DNA from: Daucus carota subsp. sativus | Taxonomy: Eukaryota; Streptophyta; Magnoliopsida; Apiales; Apiaceae | Assembly (NCBI RefSeq): GCF_001625215.2 | Contig: NC_030383.2 | Location: forward strand, 63,044,949 to 63,108,948 | Reading direction: 5' to 3' | DNA length: 64,000 nt | Shown: in pieces, positions 23,401 to 31,211 of the stretch | How the letters are laid out: each line of letters starts with the position of its first letter | How positions within the stretch are numbered: the stretch's first letter is position 1 | Notes under the pieces: model-generated | What the model saw: the letters and a program-made list of their open reading frames with translations, nothing else | Databases searched by the model: none | What the model was told of the DNA's origin: nothing | Made by a program: the position numbers and the translations under genes

Positions 23401-26400
23401 CAATTTAGCCTCATCAAGCATAGTTCTGGCAGCTTCTATAAGAGTCCTGTTCTTTCTCTCAACTACACCATTTTGCTGTGGTGTACCAGGTGCAGAGAAT
23501 TGTTGCACTACACCTCTTTCTTTGCAGAACTCCTCCATTGTTGAATTTCTGAACTCAGTTCCATTATCACTTCTAATGATCTTCACTTTGTCTTCAGATC
23601 CATGATCCAGTTGCTTCACATGATCCATCAGATGCAAGGCTGTTTCATCTTTAGAGTGAAGAAAATATACCCAAGTGTATCTGGTATACTCATCAACAAT
23701 TACAAGAGCATATTTCTTCCTTGCAATGGATGGTACATTTACTGGTCCAAATAAGTCAACATGTAGAAGATGATATGGTTTGTTTATTGAGAATTCAGTC
23801 TTACTTTTGAAGGATGTCTTTCTCTGCTTGGCTTTTTGACATGAATCACACAATCCATCAGATGTTAGTAGTGATTCAGGGAGTCCTCTCACAAGCTTTT
23901 TCTTTATAAGCTCATTTATTGAATTGAAATTTAGATGTGAGAGCTTCTTGTGCCACTTCCAACTTTCTTCTGCAGAGATTCTTGTAGATAAGCAAATTGC
24001 TTTTCCCTCAGAGTTTGTAGGCAGGTGAATTTCATAAATATTTCCATGTCTGTGTGCAATCACTGCCACCTTGCCTGTAGACTTACTTACTATCTCACTG
24101 TGTTCTTCATAGAAATCAACATGATACCCTTTGTCACAGATCTGACTGACAGAGAGTAAATTGTGCTTTAGCCCTTGAACAAGAGCTACATTTGATATGA
24201 TGACATTTCCAAGATTGATATTGCCATATCCCAGAGTCCTTCCTATGTTGCCATCTCCATAAGAAACACTTGGGCCAGCTTTCTCCACAAACTCTGATAG
24301 CAGGGCTTTATTTCCAGTCATGTGTCCTTGTTAGGTCTGATACCACTTGTTAGGTCCTGAACATCCACTATCCAAGACTAGGATATTCTTCCTGTTGCCC
24401 TGCAATCACAAAGACCACTAATTGTTAGTTTTAAGGACCCAGACTTGCTTGGATCCCTTGGCCTTATTAAGTTTGTTAGCTTTTGCAGCGGTATTATTAT
24501 CAGAGTTTAAGCTAACAGACTTTGCAACAGAGTTTGTACTAGAAACAGAGTTTATACTTGCAGAGCTTTTATTTACCTTTAAAGAAGGTTTCAATTGATA
24601 ATAATCATAATATAAACTATGATATTCTTTGCAAGTATAAATAGAATGCCATAAACTGCCACAATGAAAACATGGATCTTGTGGTTTATATCTAATACTA
24701 TTTTTTCTAACTCCAGACTTTGTAGGTAAAGAGTTAATGTCCTTGTTCTTCCTGCAAAAATTAGCAAGATGATTAGTATTACCACAGTTATGGCATTTTT
24801 TCCTAGGTGCATTTGGAATAGGCATGTAGTTATTACTCTTGTCTATACCAATCTTACCATTTCTATTTTTCCTAGGTTCTCTGTTTTTGTCATCAGATTT
24901 TACCTTTTTGAGCTTATGTTTAAGCTGTTTCTGAGTCATCAGTCCTATGTTAACCTGTTTGGGCTTTTCAGATTTTAAATTGTTGTTAATCTCTGATTTT
25001 GGTCTATTCTGTTTAGAGGATTCAGCAACAAATTTAACAGGTTTAACTTTGGGCTTTTGAGTTTTAACAAACTCTGTTTTTGATGACTCAGCTTCTGAGT
25101 TATCAGTGTAACCTAGTCCCTTTTTCCAATTTCCACTACCTAAGATATCCTGAGTAGTTTTGCCTGAACTAGTCCATGTCTTAATAATCTCCCTCTCCTT
25201 AGCAAGTTCTGATTGAAGAGATGCATACCTCTTTAATAATTCATCTTTGACAATGACAGCATCATCTCTTTCTTTCTGAACTTCTAGCATTTGAACTAAT
25301 TCTTTTTCTAAAAAATCATTCCTTTTCTTTACACTCAGAGTTTCAGATTTTAATCTTTCATTCTCTAAAGTCTGATCTCTAAAACTAGTATGCAAAGTTT
25401 TAAGAAACAATCTTAGCTCAGTTATATCTTCAGTATCAAAGGCAAGAGTAGAATGAGGTACCTTTGTAGTAGATTCAGAGTTGCTGTCAGTGTTTGCCAT
25501 TAGAGCATAGTTGACTTCTTCTTCTGAATCAGATGTATCTGTCCAGTTTCCTTTCTTGGTGATAAAGGCTTTTTCTTTTTCCTTTTTGGCCTTCTTGCAT
25601 TCAGATGCAAAGTGACCCTTTTCACCACAGTTGAAACAGGTATACTTGTCAGCTTTTCCAGCTTTCCCTTCCTTGCCCTCATTCTTCCTGAAGTTCTTCT
25701 TGTCATAAACTCTGTCAGAGTTTCTGTCTTTTCTTGAGAAACTTTTGCCTTTGTTGAACTTTTTGTAAGCCAACTTCTTGAAGCTTTTCACCATCAATGC
25801 TGCTAACTGCATCATCTCACCATCACTGTCATCAGAGTCTGAGACATCAGAATTTGAGTCATCAGAGTTTGATGACTCATTGTCAGACTTTGTGACATGA
25901 GCTTTTCCTTTGCTCTTAGCAGCTTCCTCTTGAACTTTCAGAGCAACAGACTTTGATTTGCCTCCATGGCGTTTGCTTCTCTGCTCCATCTCAAGTTCAT
26001 GAGTCTTCAGTCTTCCAAAAACATCATCAAGAGACATTTCTCCAAGATCAAGATTGTCTCTTATTGTGGTGACTTTCAAATCCCACTTTTCAGGAAGAGC
26101 TAGAAGGAATTTGAGGTTTGAGTCTTCAAGATCATATTCCTTGTCCACCAGAGATAAGTCATTCAGTAGTTTGACAAATCTGTCATACAGATCTGTCAAG
26201 GACTCACCAGATTTTGAGTCAAAGTGCTCATACTCCTGTGTAAGGATGGTTTTCCTGTTCTTCTTGATGGCCTTAGTTCCTTGACATCTGGTTTCCAGAG
26301 CATCCCAGATTTGTTTTGCAGTTTTGCACCCAATCACCCTATTAGACATTGCATTATCAAGGGCACTGTGCAGAAGGTGTTTCACCTTAGAATCTTTACC

Positions 26401-28603
26401 AATTGACAAGATGTCCTCAGGGGTATAATCTTTCTTTTCTTTTGGAACCATTTTCTGAGGTTCATCTGCAAGCCCAACAGAGAGCTTGGTAGGCATATGT
26501 GGTCCATCATGGATCCTGTCAAGGTATTCTGGATCAACAGAGTCTAAGAATATGATCATTCTCTCTTTCCAGACTGGATATTCAGATGCCTTAAGGATTG
26601 GAACTCTAAAGGACGAAGCTTGTGATTTTTCAGACATGATTGTGTTTAAGATCTCACTGTAGTAATCTTAACAAACCTGGCTCTGATACCACTTGTTAGG
26701 TCCTATATTTTCACTATATAGAATGATATAGTGATCACAATCTGTAACACAGTAAGAAAATATAAGAGATCGAAAGCAATAAACTCTTATATTCACAAAG
26801 CTTTTATAGTTACAAAAACTCTCTCAGTGATTTATATTGTATCACAAAGAGCTGCTAGGGTTCTTAACAATGTACTCGATAACTCAACTCATATAGAGTA
26901 ACCCTAATCTGTGTTTATATAGACACAGTTACAAAATCAATCTCTGATTTGATATCCTATAAATCAGCTAATAAATCTATCAATCAAAGATTGCTCCAGT
27001 TTTCTGTTTAGTTTCCATAGTCAGCAAATCACTCCTCAGCTTCTATCCTTCCTTAAAGTATATCCGCTTCTGAGCTCTTTCCACGTGTAAACTCTGTCGA
27101 GTCTTGACTATGTAAACTCTGATCAGACTTTATCAAACTCTGTCAGACTTTACTAAACTCTGATCAGCTTCTAGCTTAAACTCTGATGATTCCTGTTCTA
27201 AAACAAACTTTAAGAACATTAGTAATCATCAATTATATCTAACACATTAAAATTATTATTTTTGAAAATATTATATATTTGAACTATAATATGGCCAAAG
27301 AACTAAGAAGTGTGTGTCAAAAAGTAAAGCGACTTGTATTTCAAACCAGAGGGAATACTTTATTTGAACGCCAATGATTCGGTTACAAACTGCCTAAAGC
27401 TTCTACATTTTAACAGGTGAGATTCCTGCCACTATTTGCAATGTCACATCCCTTGAGATTCTTGATCTCTCGGACAATGGATTAAGCGGTTCCCTTCCAC
27501 GTTGTCTGGGAAAGCTTGCTGATAATCTGCATACCATGGTTCTTGGTAATAATCAGCTTCAAGGGACAATACCAACAACCTTCACCAAGAGCTGTCACCT
27601 AGCAGTTTTAAACACGGAAAGCAATCACTTTGAAGGAACTCTACCCCAAGCCTTAGCAAACTGCAAGGACTTAAAAATTCTTAATATGGGAAACAACCAC
27701 ATTGGAGGTATATTTCCGTCATGGCTAAGTACTCTTGCACAGCTAGAAGTCCTTGTCTTTCGATCAAATAGACTTCACGGTGAAGTAAGTATAGGTAATA
27801 CAACACGTCCCTTCCCTAAGTTGCGAATTGTGGATCTCTCTAACAATGAATTCACTGGCCATTTGCCAATTCAGTATTTTTATAATATGAGGCCGAGTAA
27901 TAAGGGATATGATTATGTCATTACAAAAGAGAATTTCGAGTACTTTTACCAAGCATCAGTCTCACTAAGTGTGAAAGGGACAGAATATGAAGTGAAACAA
28001 ATCCTTTATATTTACACAGCCATTGATCTGTCGCTCAACAAATTTCAAGGGCAGATTCCAGAGGTCACTGGAGAGCTTAGATCGCTTGCGTTGCTAAATC
28101 TATCTCACAATAGTCTTACAGGGCCTATCCCATCATTGCTGGGGAATATGGAAGCACTCCAATCTTTAGATTTGTCATCAAACCAATTGACAGGTGCTAT
28201 ACCCGAGCAGTTAACTACTTTGACATTTATTGGGGCCTTGAACCTCTCGGAAAACCATCTTACCGGAGAAATCCCTCAAAAAGGACAATTCAGTACTTTT
28301 GGCAACGATTCATACTTGGGTAACTCGGCCTTATGTGGACTTCCTCTGACTAAGAAATGTAGGCACACGGTGCCACCAACACAAGAAGTCCTAAATGGTG
28401 ACGAAGATGATGCTAATGATGAACTCAGTTGGGAGGTGATCCTGATAGGGTATGCATGTGGATTAATATGCGGATTATCTTTTGGGTACATTGTTTTCAC
28501 CATTGAAAAGCCTTGGTGGTTTGTGAGATACGTCGAAGAACTGCAACAGAAGTTGATGAGGACACACATGAAGAATACTATTCGATCAAGAAGAACAACT
28601 TGA
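13782..28603 (+). CDS. LRR receptor-like protein A, two exons split by a retrotransposon-filled intron
   Basis: Exons are 13782-15120 and 27417-28603, giving 841 residues. The splice is ACAG|GTATAC to TTTTAACAG|GTGAG, phase 1, at the same codon as in every paralogue, and it keeps the frame across 12,296 bp of intron. The protein has a signal peptide (hydrophobic 8-28), an N-terminal LRR cap ([20 protein letters not shown]), LRRs of the plant LxxLxLSxNxFSGxIP type, an island domain (about 606-640, ending in VKGTEYE), four more LRRs, a GNSALCG C-cap, an acidic spacer (DEDDANDE), a transmembrane helix (about 786-808, with GYACGLICG) and a basic tail without kinase. This is the Cf-9/EIX class, which senses ligands at the plasma membrane with SOBIR1-type partners (family knowledge). 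Coding sequence is intact; expression depends on removal of the giant intron. In-frame ATGs at 13743 and 13767 are less likely starts. Confidence 0.88.
15209..15213. repeat. Target site duplication CATTA, left copy
   Basis: This matches CATTA at 27245-27249 directly after the other LTR. Five bases is the usual length for Ty1/copia integration. In gene C the corresponding intron has a single TATCATTAAAATT here. Confidence 0.95.
15214..15764 (-). repeat. LTR (3' LTR of the element)
   Basis: It begins TGTTAGGTCC and ends TATATCTAACA on the plus strand. It carries five copies of the word AAACTCTG within about 100 bp (15605-15705). It matches the right LTR except for one base in CCTTGAAGTAT (CCTTAAAGTAT in the right copy). 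Confidence 0.95.
15765..15776 (-). other. Polypurine tract
   Basis: On the minus strand the run TTGGGGGAGAT directly abuts the 3' LTR. It is the expected plus-strand primer for reverse transcription. Confidence 0.85.
15895..19707 (-). CDS. Third ORF of the Sirevirus-like element (envelope-like position), 1270 aa
   Basis: The ORF lies between pol and the 3' LTR, where Sireviruses carry their so-called envelope-like gene. Residues 1-250 form a compact domain (N-terminus [13 protein letters not shown]) similar in style to plant transposon-associated domains. Then follow a Pro/Gln-rich stretch (about 265-285), long acidic and Ser/Thr-rich segments, a likely coiled coil (about 685-755, heptad-like [18 protein letters not shown]), a Lys-rich region and a C-terminal helical domain ending at 1270. 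I see no signal peptide or membrane helix, so a true envelope role is not supported. The frame is fully open. Much of the linker is written with the repeated word AAACTCTGA. Function unknown. Confidence 0.8.
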   Translation of the reverse strand: MATTAFILAGVEFVPNNYAAILDTAEAPRDYHPFQRFLAQSVIGTALTAPARLSGSQIISFWRSGTYDNGGADGSPSIVFSYDGEEYAVTPATVRQALNLPEHPAYITNGDANLRTMMLDLGYYESLDKLGQLKRPWLNKEWSFFFDCITRAFQKKSTNWDAIPMDMLQIGYSLIYSTAFDFGRLVLRNIGERMLENRKVIYFSRFCQLLFNATVGEVDFDAADEIKPFKLHKRAFKDLISKDEKRPVLRPLQIPAPFRARLNLPQEPQPQPQQPQPQHPTSPTVTRKPRSSTTKPSKSTKSDDQPSTTKPRTSVDTQVLQTKSDTPTNSEAPNSDVPVNSEAASTLKQKRRRRLVAAYDFDDLEPAQDVNSEPTPTTTNEPAQPSPQQKPARFKRRAHKPKRTKIPESEITDFTIQEEQTPSSPIPVDPSQALMVKPLQAVPITDATPLSPTTSPKASPTASAVDEEIRCDEPVTAEAGATQSDCQTPLSDHGQIPQSPMKIPEDAIVHDTAPENYRSDAVEETDKVAVEALQSLAQTGEEPIKSQSEDKGKSAQDNVEKVADPVPEDEKANSDTEDDTSSDTDKDDNAEVPLTQQKWESTSQFNARLQTLNTASEPLPRDLQVDPPNEVWDKLWLSHQHSLETPKAEEFLAMAEKKITNSDVMSSLKGTILYLKTFHPAHAQTSKSIDSLRTEVAKVKETNELEKKRTINPMKESVQKLVTANESLNQRMTLIESNQEKMSKQLEAIQTSLSLITSILIPDEDDVKKGERVAQVKCKSTTQPLKRKKKDDDDDADDFTKHKRFQAGTSGRVSNSDSQKQSKQSTKSGPTHNITSGSKQRPVTGSDKPMTDEELARLIFEQENPEANLDLELIAAEEEELKKEHAEAIKSGKIQKPAKSTTKPKEKGILIKEATVADQSLPIKKVYSEDEYTSKGKSKVDEHLEKGWEKKKSTTSDKDQVVKEKKTEAAISDKAHVAEPQKERLTSDTAQVNKEAKKDTVSDKAQAVFKPTTTPLAGFAKPTLMTEISFEKGSIQPFSHQKAGRDKGGLGSKYEKFDQSIGSRPDDPSSLCAPKTGVLQDKMDKLDSVQLVKNDRGDNILIYFMSDGTVFRVLEADLYAKHWEELRYVSHIFQVKNKSGQHISNLLKDQIRRKMGITGNKNAGPFIPKYLNHKGQLVEMKKNSAKIVTIAGIRTLAFNEESDKAYNIRLDRDLKKNKIYDLRAAIYQTGVSDPELREIKRQMITVLEEAEKELLREYLKTANGVYAAKE
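19708..21087 (-). other. Non-coding spacer between pol and the third ORF of the retrotransposon
   Basis: It has no long ORF. It holds a run of about 30 T (20393-20423; poly-A in element sense) and a cluster of ATCAGAG-type repeats (20935-21030, TCAGAGAATGTTATCAGA and TCAGAGTATATCAT each repeated). Long spacers here are normal for Sireviruses. Confidence 0.7.
21088..24321 (-). CDS. Retrotransposon pol: protease remainder, integrase, reverse transcriptase, RNase H
   Basis: The open frame gives 1077 residues from the first ATG. Visible in order: the part of the protease after the active site, a GAG-pre-integrase zinc domain ([10 protein letters not shown]...CDSCQKAKQ, about 120-170), the integrase core with D-D-E residues ([28 protein letters not shown]), reverse transcriptase with YVDDIIFGS (about 763), and RNase H ([17 protein letters not shown]) to the end [10 protein letters not shown]. 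Upstream, the same frame contains the protease DSG triad but is separated from it by a 30-bp insertion with a TAA stop. The encoded enzymes look otherwise intact. Between integrase and RT is an acidic linker rich in NSD. Confidence 0.93.
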   Translation of the reverse strand: MTGNKALLSEFVEKAGPSVSYGDGNIGRTLGYGNINLGNVIISNVALVQGLKHNLLSVSQICDKGYHVDFYEEHSEIVSKSTGKVAVIAHRHGNIYEIHLPTNSEGKAICLSTRISAEESWKWHKKLSHLNFNSINELIKKKLVRGLPESLLTSDGLCDSCQKAKQRKTSFKSKTEFSINKPYHLLHVDLFGPVNVPSIARKKYALVIVDEYTRYTWVYFLHSKDETALHLMDHVKQLDHGSEDKVKIIRSDNGTEFRNSTMEEFCKERGVVQQFSAPGTPQQNGVVERKNRTLIEAARTMLDEAKLPTYFWAEAVQTACFTQNATLINKHGKTPYEMVKKKKPNLKYFHIFGCKCFVLKTHPEQLTKFDLKADEGIFVGYPIITKAFRVYNLRTKVVMESIHVSFDDKRIMGLTDMDDHEELHFENEEIFSDSTNSDDQSNSDCEQNTVNSDENLQVHDGEALAEGEHQNVSDSTQDSSENANSHSSENTDSNSDSTIAGGATENNQQNQESMDQGGGSNDENGQLPHARKWTKSHTPDLIIGNPEAGVQTRTATANECLHHCFLSQTEPKKVEEALQDPDWIQAMQEELNEFERNKVWTLVPRPKDRSIVGAKWVFRNKTDSEGVITRNKARLVAKGYSQQEGIDYDETFAPVARLEAIRIFLAYAAHKKFKVFQMDVKSAFLNGKLDEEVYVEQPPGFVDPKHPDYVYRLDKALYGLKQAPRAWYETLAQFLLESGFTRGTIDKTLFYLNHGNDLLLVQIYVDDIIFGSTNAKLCQRFAKLMQSRYQMSMMGELSYFLGLQVEQTEDGIFINQAKYTRNLLKKFGMQDSSAATTPMATATKLDRDTGASVDITNYRGMIGSLLYLTASRPDIMYATCLCARFQADPREPHLIAVKRIFRYLKGTTSLGLWYPRESDFSLIGYSDADFAGCKIDRKSTSGSCQFLGGRLVSWYSKKQKSISTSTAESEYIAAGSCCAQILWMKNQLLDYGLSFSKIPIYCDNQSAIAMTGNPVQHSLTKHISIRYHFIREHVEEGTIELHFVPTEQQLADIFTKPLSEATFTRLVNELGMISGTE
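24325..24354 (-). other. 30-bp insertion copying the LTR/primer-site junction, inside the protease
   Basis: The plus-strand block here shares CTGATACCACTTGTTAGGTC with the true primer site/LTR junction at 26683-26702. It falls right after the DSGCS active-site codons and introduces an in-frame TAA (24333-24331). The word ACCTAACAAG occurs on both sides of the primer-site piece. It looks like a template-switch product of reverse transcription. No matching change is seen elsewhere in pol. Confidence 0.8.
24418..26637 (-). CDS. Retrotransposon gag, 739 aa, three zinc knuckles
   Basis: The capsid domain (copia gag/UBN2 type, about 60-230, with [14 protein letters not shown] and [19 protein letters not shown]) is followed by an acidic NSDDS tract and a first CCHC knuckle ([14 protein letters not shown], about 330-345). 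Next come a coiled coil (about 400-480) and two further knuckles ([14 protein letters not shown] about 614; [14 protein letters not shown] about 652). Three knuckles and a coiled coil in a large gag fit Sireviruses. The ORF ends with TAG, and pol lies downstream in the same reading frame after further stops, so suppression or another mechanism would be needed to make pol. Gag coats the RNA into virus-like particles in the cytoplasm. Confidence 0.92.
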   Translation of the reverse strand: MSEKSQASSFRVPILKASEYPVWKERMIIFLDSVDPEYLDRIHDGPHMPTKLSVGLADEPQKMVPKEKKDYTPEDILSIGKDSKVKHLLHSALDNAMSNRVIGCKTAKQIWDALETRCQGTKAIKKNRKTILTQEYEHFDSKSGESLTDLYDRFVKLLNDLSLVDKEYDLEDSNLKFLLALPEKWDLKVTTIRDNLDLGEMSLDDVFGRLKTHELEMEQRSKRHGGKSKSVALKVQEEAAKSKGKAHVTKSDNESSNSDDSNSDVSDSDDSDGEMMQLAALMVKSFKKLAYKKFNKGKSFSRKDRNSDRVYDKKNFRKNEGKEGKAGKADKYTCFNCGEKGHFASECKKAKKEKEKAFITKKGNWTDTSDSEEEVNYALMANTDSNSESTTKVPHSTLAFDTEDITELRLFLKTLHTSFRDQTLENERLKSETLSVKKRNDFLEKELVQMLEVQKERDDAVIVKDELLKRYASLQSELAKEREIIKTWTSSGKTTQDILGSGNWKKGLGYTDNSEAESSKTEFVKTQKPKVKPVKFVAESSKQNRPKSEINNNLKSEKPKQVNIGLMTQKQLKHKLKKVKSDDKNREPRKNRNGKIGIDKSNNYMPIPNAPRKKCHNCGNTNHLANFCRKNKDINSLPTKSGVRKNSIRYKPQDPCFHCGSLWHSIYTCKEYHSLYYDYYQLKPSLKVNKSSASINSVSSTNSVAKSVSLNSDNNTAAKANKLNKAKGSKQVWVLKTNN
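26676..26691 (-). other. Primer binding site for initiator tRNA-Met
   Basis: On the minus strand TGGTATCAGAGCCAGG begins two bases after the 5' LTR. It is complementary to the 3' end of plant initiator tRNA-Met. Confidence 0.92.
26694..27244 (-). repeat. LTR (5' LTR of the element)
   Basis: It is 551 bp with a single mismatch to the other LTR. On the minus strand transcription of the element would start here. The CATTA duplication follows at 27245-27249. Confidence 0.95.
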
Positions 28604-29050
28604 TAAGATGTTGTCTTGGGAAACCTGATTTCTGAATTATTAGACTATTATGCACATATATGTAGTTCATTATTATATTATTGTATGCAAAATTACAGAG
28701 TAGTCTGGATCTCATAATCAATTTAGTCTTGTTTCACTGTTTATTAAAACTACATGCCAGGTTACTGTAGGAGCGAATACAATTATGTTTAACTTAAGCA
28801 TGACAAGCAGGAACCGACCAGCAGAAATGATGTTAATTGATACAATTGGAACCTGCAAGTTATATGCACAAAGTACGCGGTGCCTCCAAAATTCCAGAGA
28901 CCTACAGGCTACAACTTCACATAAATGTCGTTCACAACACTTAATGATCACTTGTTTGTAGTAACTAACACATCTTCCGTCTCCTATGTAACCACGACTC
29001 CTGTGCATGCCAATCTCCAAATGCACAGAAATGTTATTTACTAAGTTTGT
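28604..29050. other. 3' flank of gene A, duplicated after gene C
   Basis: Much of this stretch (for example AGGAACCGACCAGCAGAAAT and CATAAATGTCGTTCACA) recurs at 37388-37760. The A and C units were therefore duplicated with their downstream DNA. No gene. Confidence 0.7.
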
Positions 29051-29337
29051 GTTCATTTGGAAGGAATGGAATGAGCGGAGAATGGAATGAATTTTATACT
29101 CTAACATGGTGTTGCTTAGAGAAAATGTCTATAATTTTCATTTTTCCAACCATTCCACTGCTACTATTTGAAAGGAATGCTCATTCCATTTCTACATCAG
29201 GTTTCCTCACAATCTTTATCACAAGAAATTTAAACTCATTCATATTTAGTCATTAATATCTCATACTTCTTTTTCCGTAAAACTTCTATACAGTTTTTCA
29301 TTCCATTCTTCCCTCATTCCATTCCGTCCAAGTGAAC
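29051..29337. mobile_element. hAT-type MITE, 287 bp
   Basis: Terminal repeats GTTCATTTGGAAGGAATGGA and GTTCACTTGGACGGAATGGA (right end read on the minus strand) are bordered by 8-bp duplications AAGTTTGT (29043-29050 and 29338-29345). The corresponding site after gene C (near 38000) lacks it. No ORF of substance. Confidence 0.85.
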
Positions 29338-29418
29338 AAGTTTGTTGATAGCTAAAAGATATTCTCTGATATTCTGTCATTTTTGTGCTACCTGATATCG
29401 ATTTCAGGATCCGCCGCT

Positions 29419-29569
29419 TGTTAGAATATAAGATCCCGGAAAGGGCCATTCTCTAACACCTTGATGTTTTAGAGTAACTGGTTCCTTGACATGGTATCAG
29501 AGCCAGGTTGGCGGACTCAGGTTCGATCCCTGCCACCCCCAATATTCTCAAGTAACTGGTTCCTTGACG
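29419..29569 (+). mobile_element. Miniature LTR element (TRIM-like), 151 bp
   Basis: A 73-bp LTR-like block (29419-29491, TGTTAGAATATAAG ... CCTTGACA) is followed at once by a tRNA-Met primer site (TGGTATCAGAGCCAGG, 29492). After a short interior comes a truncated second end (AGTAACTGGTTCCTTGACG). CCGCT flanks it on both sides (29414-29418 and 29570-29574), a 5-bp target duplication. There is no coding capacity, so it must have moved in trans. Confidence 0.7.
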
Positions 29570-29574
29570 CCGCT

Positions 29575-30150
29575 GACTAACATGATGCGCTCAGCAGTTT
29601 ATGAGCAAGGTCTGAGTCTTGGCTACCTGGAAATGAATCAATCAAAAAATTAGAATTTGAAAACAACTCGGGATACCTATGATTTTTCATTAACGAGCCA
29701 GTTTCACGCATCTAATTAGATAACTGCAAATTCAACGTACTAATACTCGATCCAAATCAAAATTTGATCTTAGAATACTTATATTGCAAAAAAAATAAAT
29801 AAAATTTGCTAATAAAACTTTACCTACATCAAAATTGGTAAATAAAAATAAAAATGATTATTAAAATCAAACCAATCATTGTACATATTACAAGAATAAA
29901 ATAATTTAATCCCATCATAATTAAAATAACTAGATAATAAAACATATGCATTTAAACATCTATTACTAAAATATAATTGATGTGATCAGATTATAGTCTA
30001 TTCACAAATAAACAATATAAATTAAGGACATGTTAGTCTTAGATTTTCGATTTGTGGGTGATAAAAAGTTAATGAAACATATTCCTAAATCATATATAAA
30101 ATAGGACATAATAGCAAACAAACTCATTAATCTGGGACATAAATAAGTAA
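29575..30150. other. Gene-free AT-rich DNA
   Basis: The first 70 bp (GCAGTTTATGAGCAAGG, TCTTGGCTACCTGGAAATGA) also occur downstream of C at about 38068-38115. The rest shows nothing recognisable. Confidence 0.5.
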
Positions 30151-30456
30151 TACTCCCTCCGTCTCAATTTATAGGTCCAGTTTAGAAAAAAAATTTGTCC
30201 CAAAATACTTGTCCCTCTCTTCTTTCAATACAAATTATTTACATATTAATTGTGATTTTTTTGAAACTCAACATTATTCTCATTTCACAATGCACTAAAT
30301 CCCTATATTTATTGTGATTTTTTTGAAACTCAACAATATTCTCACTTATCAATGCACTAATTAATGATACATGAGATAAGATTCCATCTAACCAACTTTT
30401 TTCTTAATATGTGTGTTTATTCCAAAATGGACCTATAAATTGAGACGGAGGGAGTA
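30151..30456. mobile_element. Stowaway MITE 1
   Basis: TACTCCCTCCGTCTCAATTT and its inverted partner AAATTGAGACGGAGGGAGTA bound 306 bp, with TA at the ends. These are the classic CTCCCTCCGT ends of Tc1/mariner-derived MITEs. No ORF. Confidence 0.92.
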
Positions 30457-30539
30457 TACAATTTCCTTTTTTAATTCTAGAATTTTGATCGATGGTCAAC
30501 TGAACAACTACTAACAAGAAATTGAATAACTACTAAGTA

Positions 30540-30750
30540 TCTATGTTTATAAATATAAATTATTTAATTTTTTGGCACACACTTCTAAATATTTTGACCA
30601 CATAATTAAAATCATTATTTTAAATATTTTTTTGAATAAAAATACATAATTAATATTGTAATTCAAAAGATAAATTTTTTATAAATTATAATTTTAACTA
30701 TGCGGTTAAAGAACTTAGAAGTGTGTGTAAAGAATAAACAACCTATAAAT
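30540..30750. mobile_element. MITE related to the one in the gene A intron
   Basis: The ends are AATATAAATTATTTAATTTTTTGGCACACACTT-like and AAGTGTGTGTAAAGAATAAA-like, imperfect inverted repeats. GAACTTAGAAGTGTGTGT matches GAACTAAGAAGTGTGTGT in the intron element. Partial copies lie near 5446 and 42655. Confidence 0.6.
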
Positions 30751-30756
30751 ATATAG

Positions 30757-30933
30757 TTCTGTGCCCATGGACACATGTTAAAAGTTAAATTCTATACAAT
30801 TAACTCTATTTGATTGATGTGATTGTCAATGTACAAGGATTTCATTATCGTTAAGAAAGAGAAACCAATCAAAATGAGTCAAAAATATAGAATATGGTAT
30901 TTAACATGTGCTCATGGTCCATGGACACATCAT
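30757..30933. mobile_element. MITE with CCATGGACACATG ends
   Basis: GTGCCCATGGACACATGTTA at the left and TAACATGTGCTCATGGTCC at the right form an inverted pair. Related copies lie at 59196-59390 and 60486-60655. Confidence 0.6.
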
Positions 30934-30949
30934 AAAAAATCGATAAATA

Positions 30950-31208
30950 TACTCCCTCCGTCCCAAAATACATGTCACATTTGACTTTTAACTAGTCAAA
31001 TTGACTAATCTTTGACTATACATAAAAAATTATTTATTTAATATTTTTAAACATAAAAAATTATATTTTAAAATAAACTAGATTTATTTTCTAATGATAT
31101 TTTTTTGTTTATTTTTTTCAATTATATAATACATATAAATTGCAGTCAAACTATAGTCAATTTGACTAGTTAAAAGTCAAATGTGACATGTATTTTACGG
31201 AGGGAGTA
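30950..31208. mobile_element. Stowaway MITE 2
   Basis: TACTCCCTCCGTCCCAAAAT and its inverted partner ending CGGAGGGAGTA bound 259 bp. The inner arms GTCAAATGTGACATGT and TTGACTAGTTAAAAGTCAA extend the fold, so the single strand could form one long hairpin. Confidence 0.92.
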
Positions 31209-31211
31209 TAA

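Larger units (their letters stand above)
15214..27244 (-). mobile_element. Complete Sirevirus-type Ty1/copia LTR retrotransposon, 12,031 bp
   Basis: Two 551-bp LTRs (TG...CA) flank, on the minus strand, a tRNA-iMet primer site, gag, pol (integrase before reverse transcriptase, hence copia), a long internal spacer, a 1270-codon third ORF and a polypurine tract. Gag with three zinc knuckles plus an extra ORF after pol are Sirevirus-lineage traits. The LTRs differ at one base (G 15575-area against A in the right copy). At a commonly used 1.3e-8 substitutions per site per year this is roughly 70,000 years, so insertion is recent. It lies antisense in the intron of RLP gene A. The protease region is interrupted (see 24325-24354). 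Confidence 0.95.
15141..27357. mobile_element. Stowaway-like MITE in the gene A intron, split by the retrotransposon
   Basis: The left part 15141-15213 (TACTTCCTCTGTTTTGAAAT) and right part 27250-27357 (ATTTCAAACCAGAGGGAATA) are inverted partners with TA at both ends, about 181 bp without the retrotransposon. A partly deleted copy lies in the intron of gene C (about 35982-36147). The introns of D, E, F and G are only 76-98 bp and lack it, so it arrived in the A/C lineage before the retrotransposon. Confidence 0.75.

Noticed and set aside
29492..29545. tRNA-like sequence with GGTTCGATCCC
   Set aside because: It is a primer binding site plus adjacent sequence of the miniature LTR element; no cloverleaf can be drawn.
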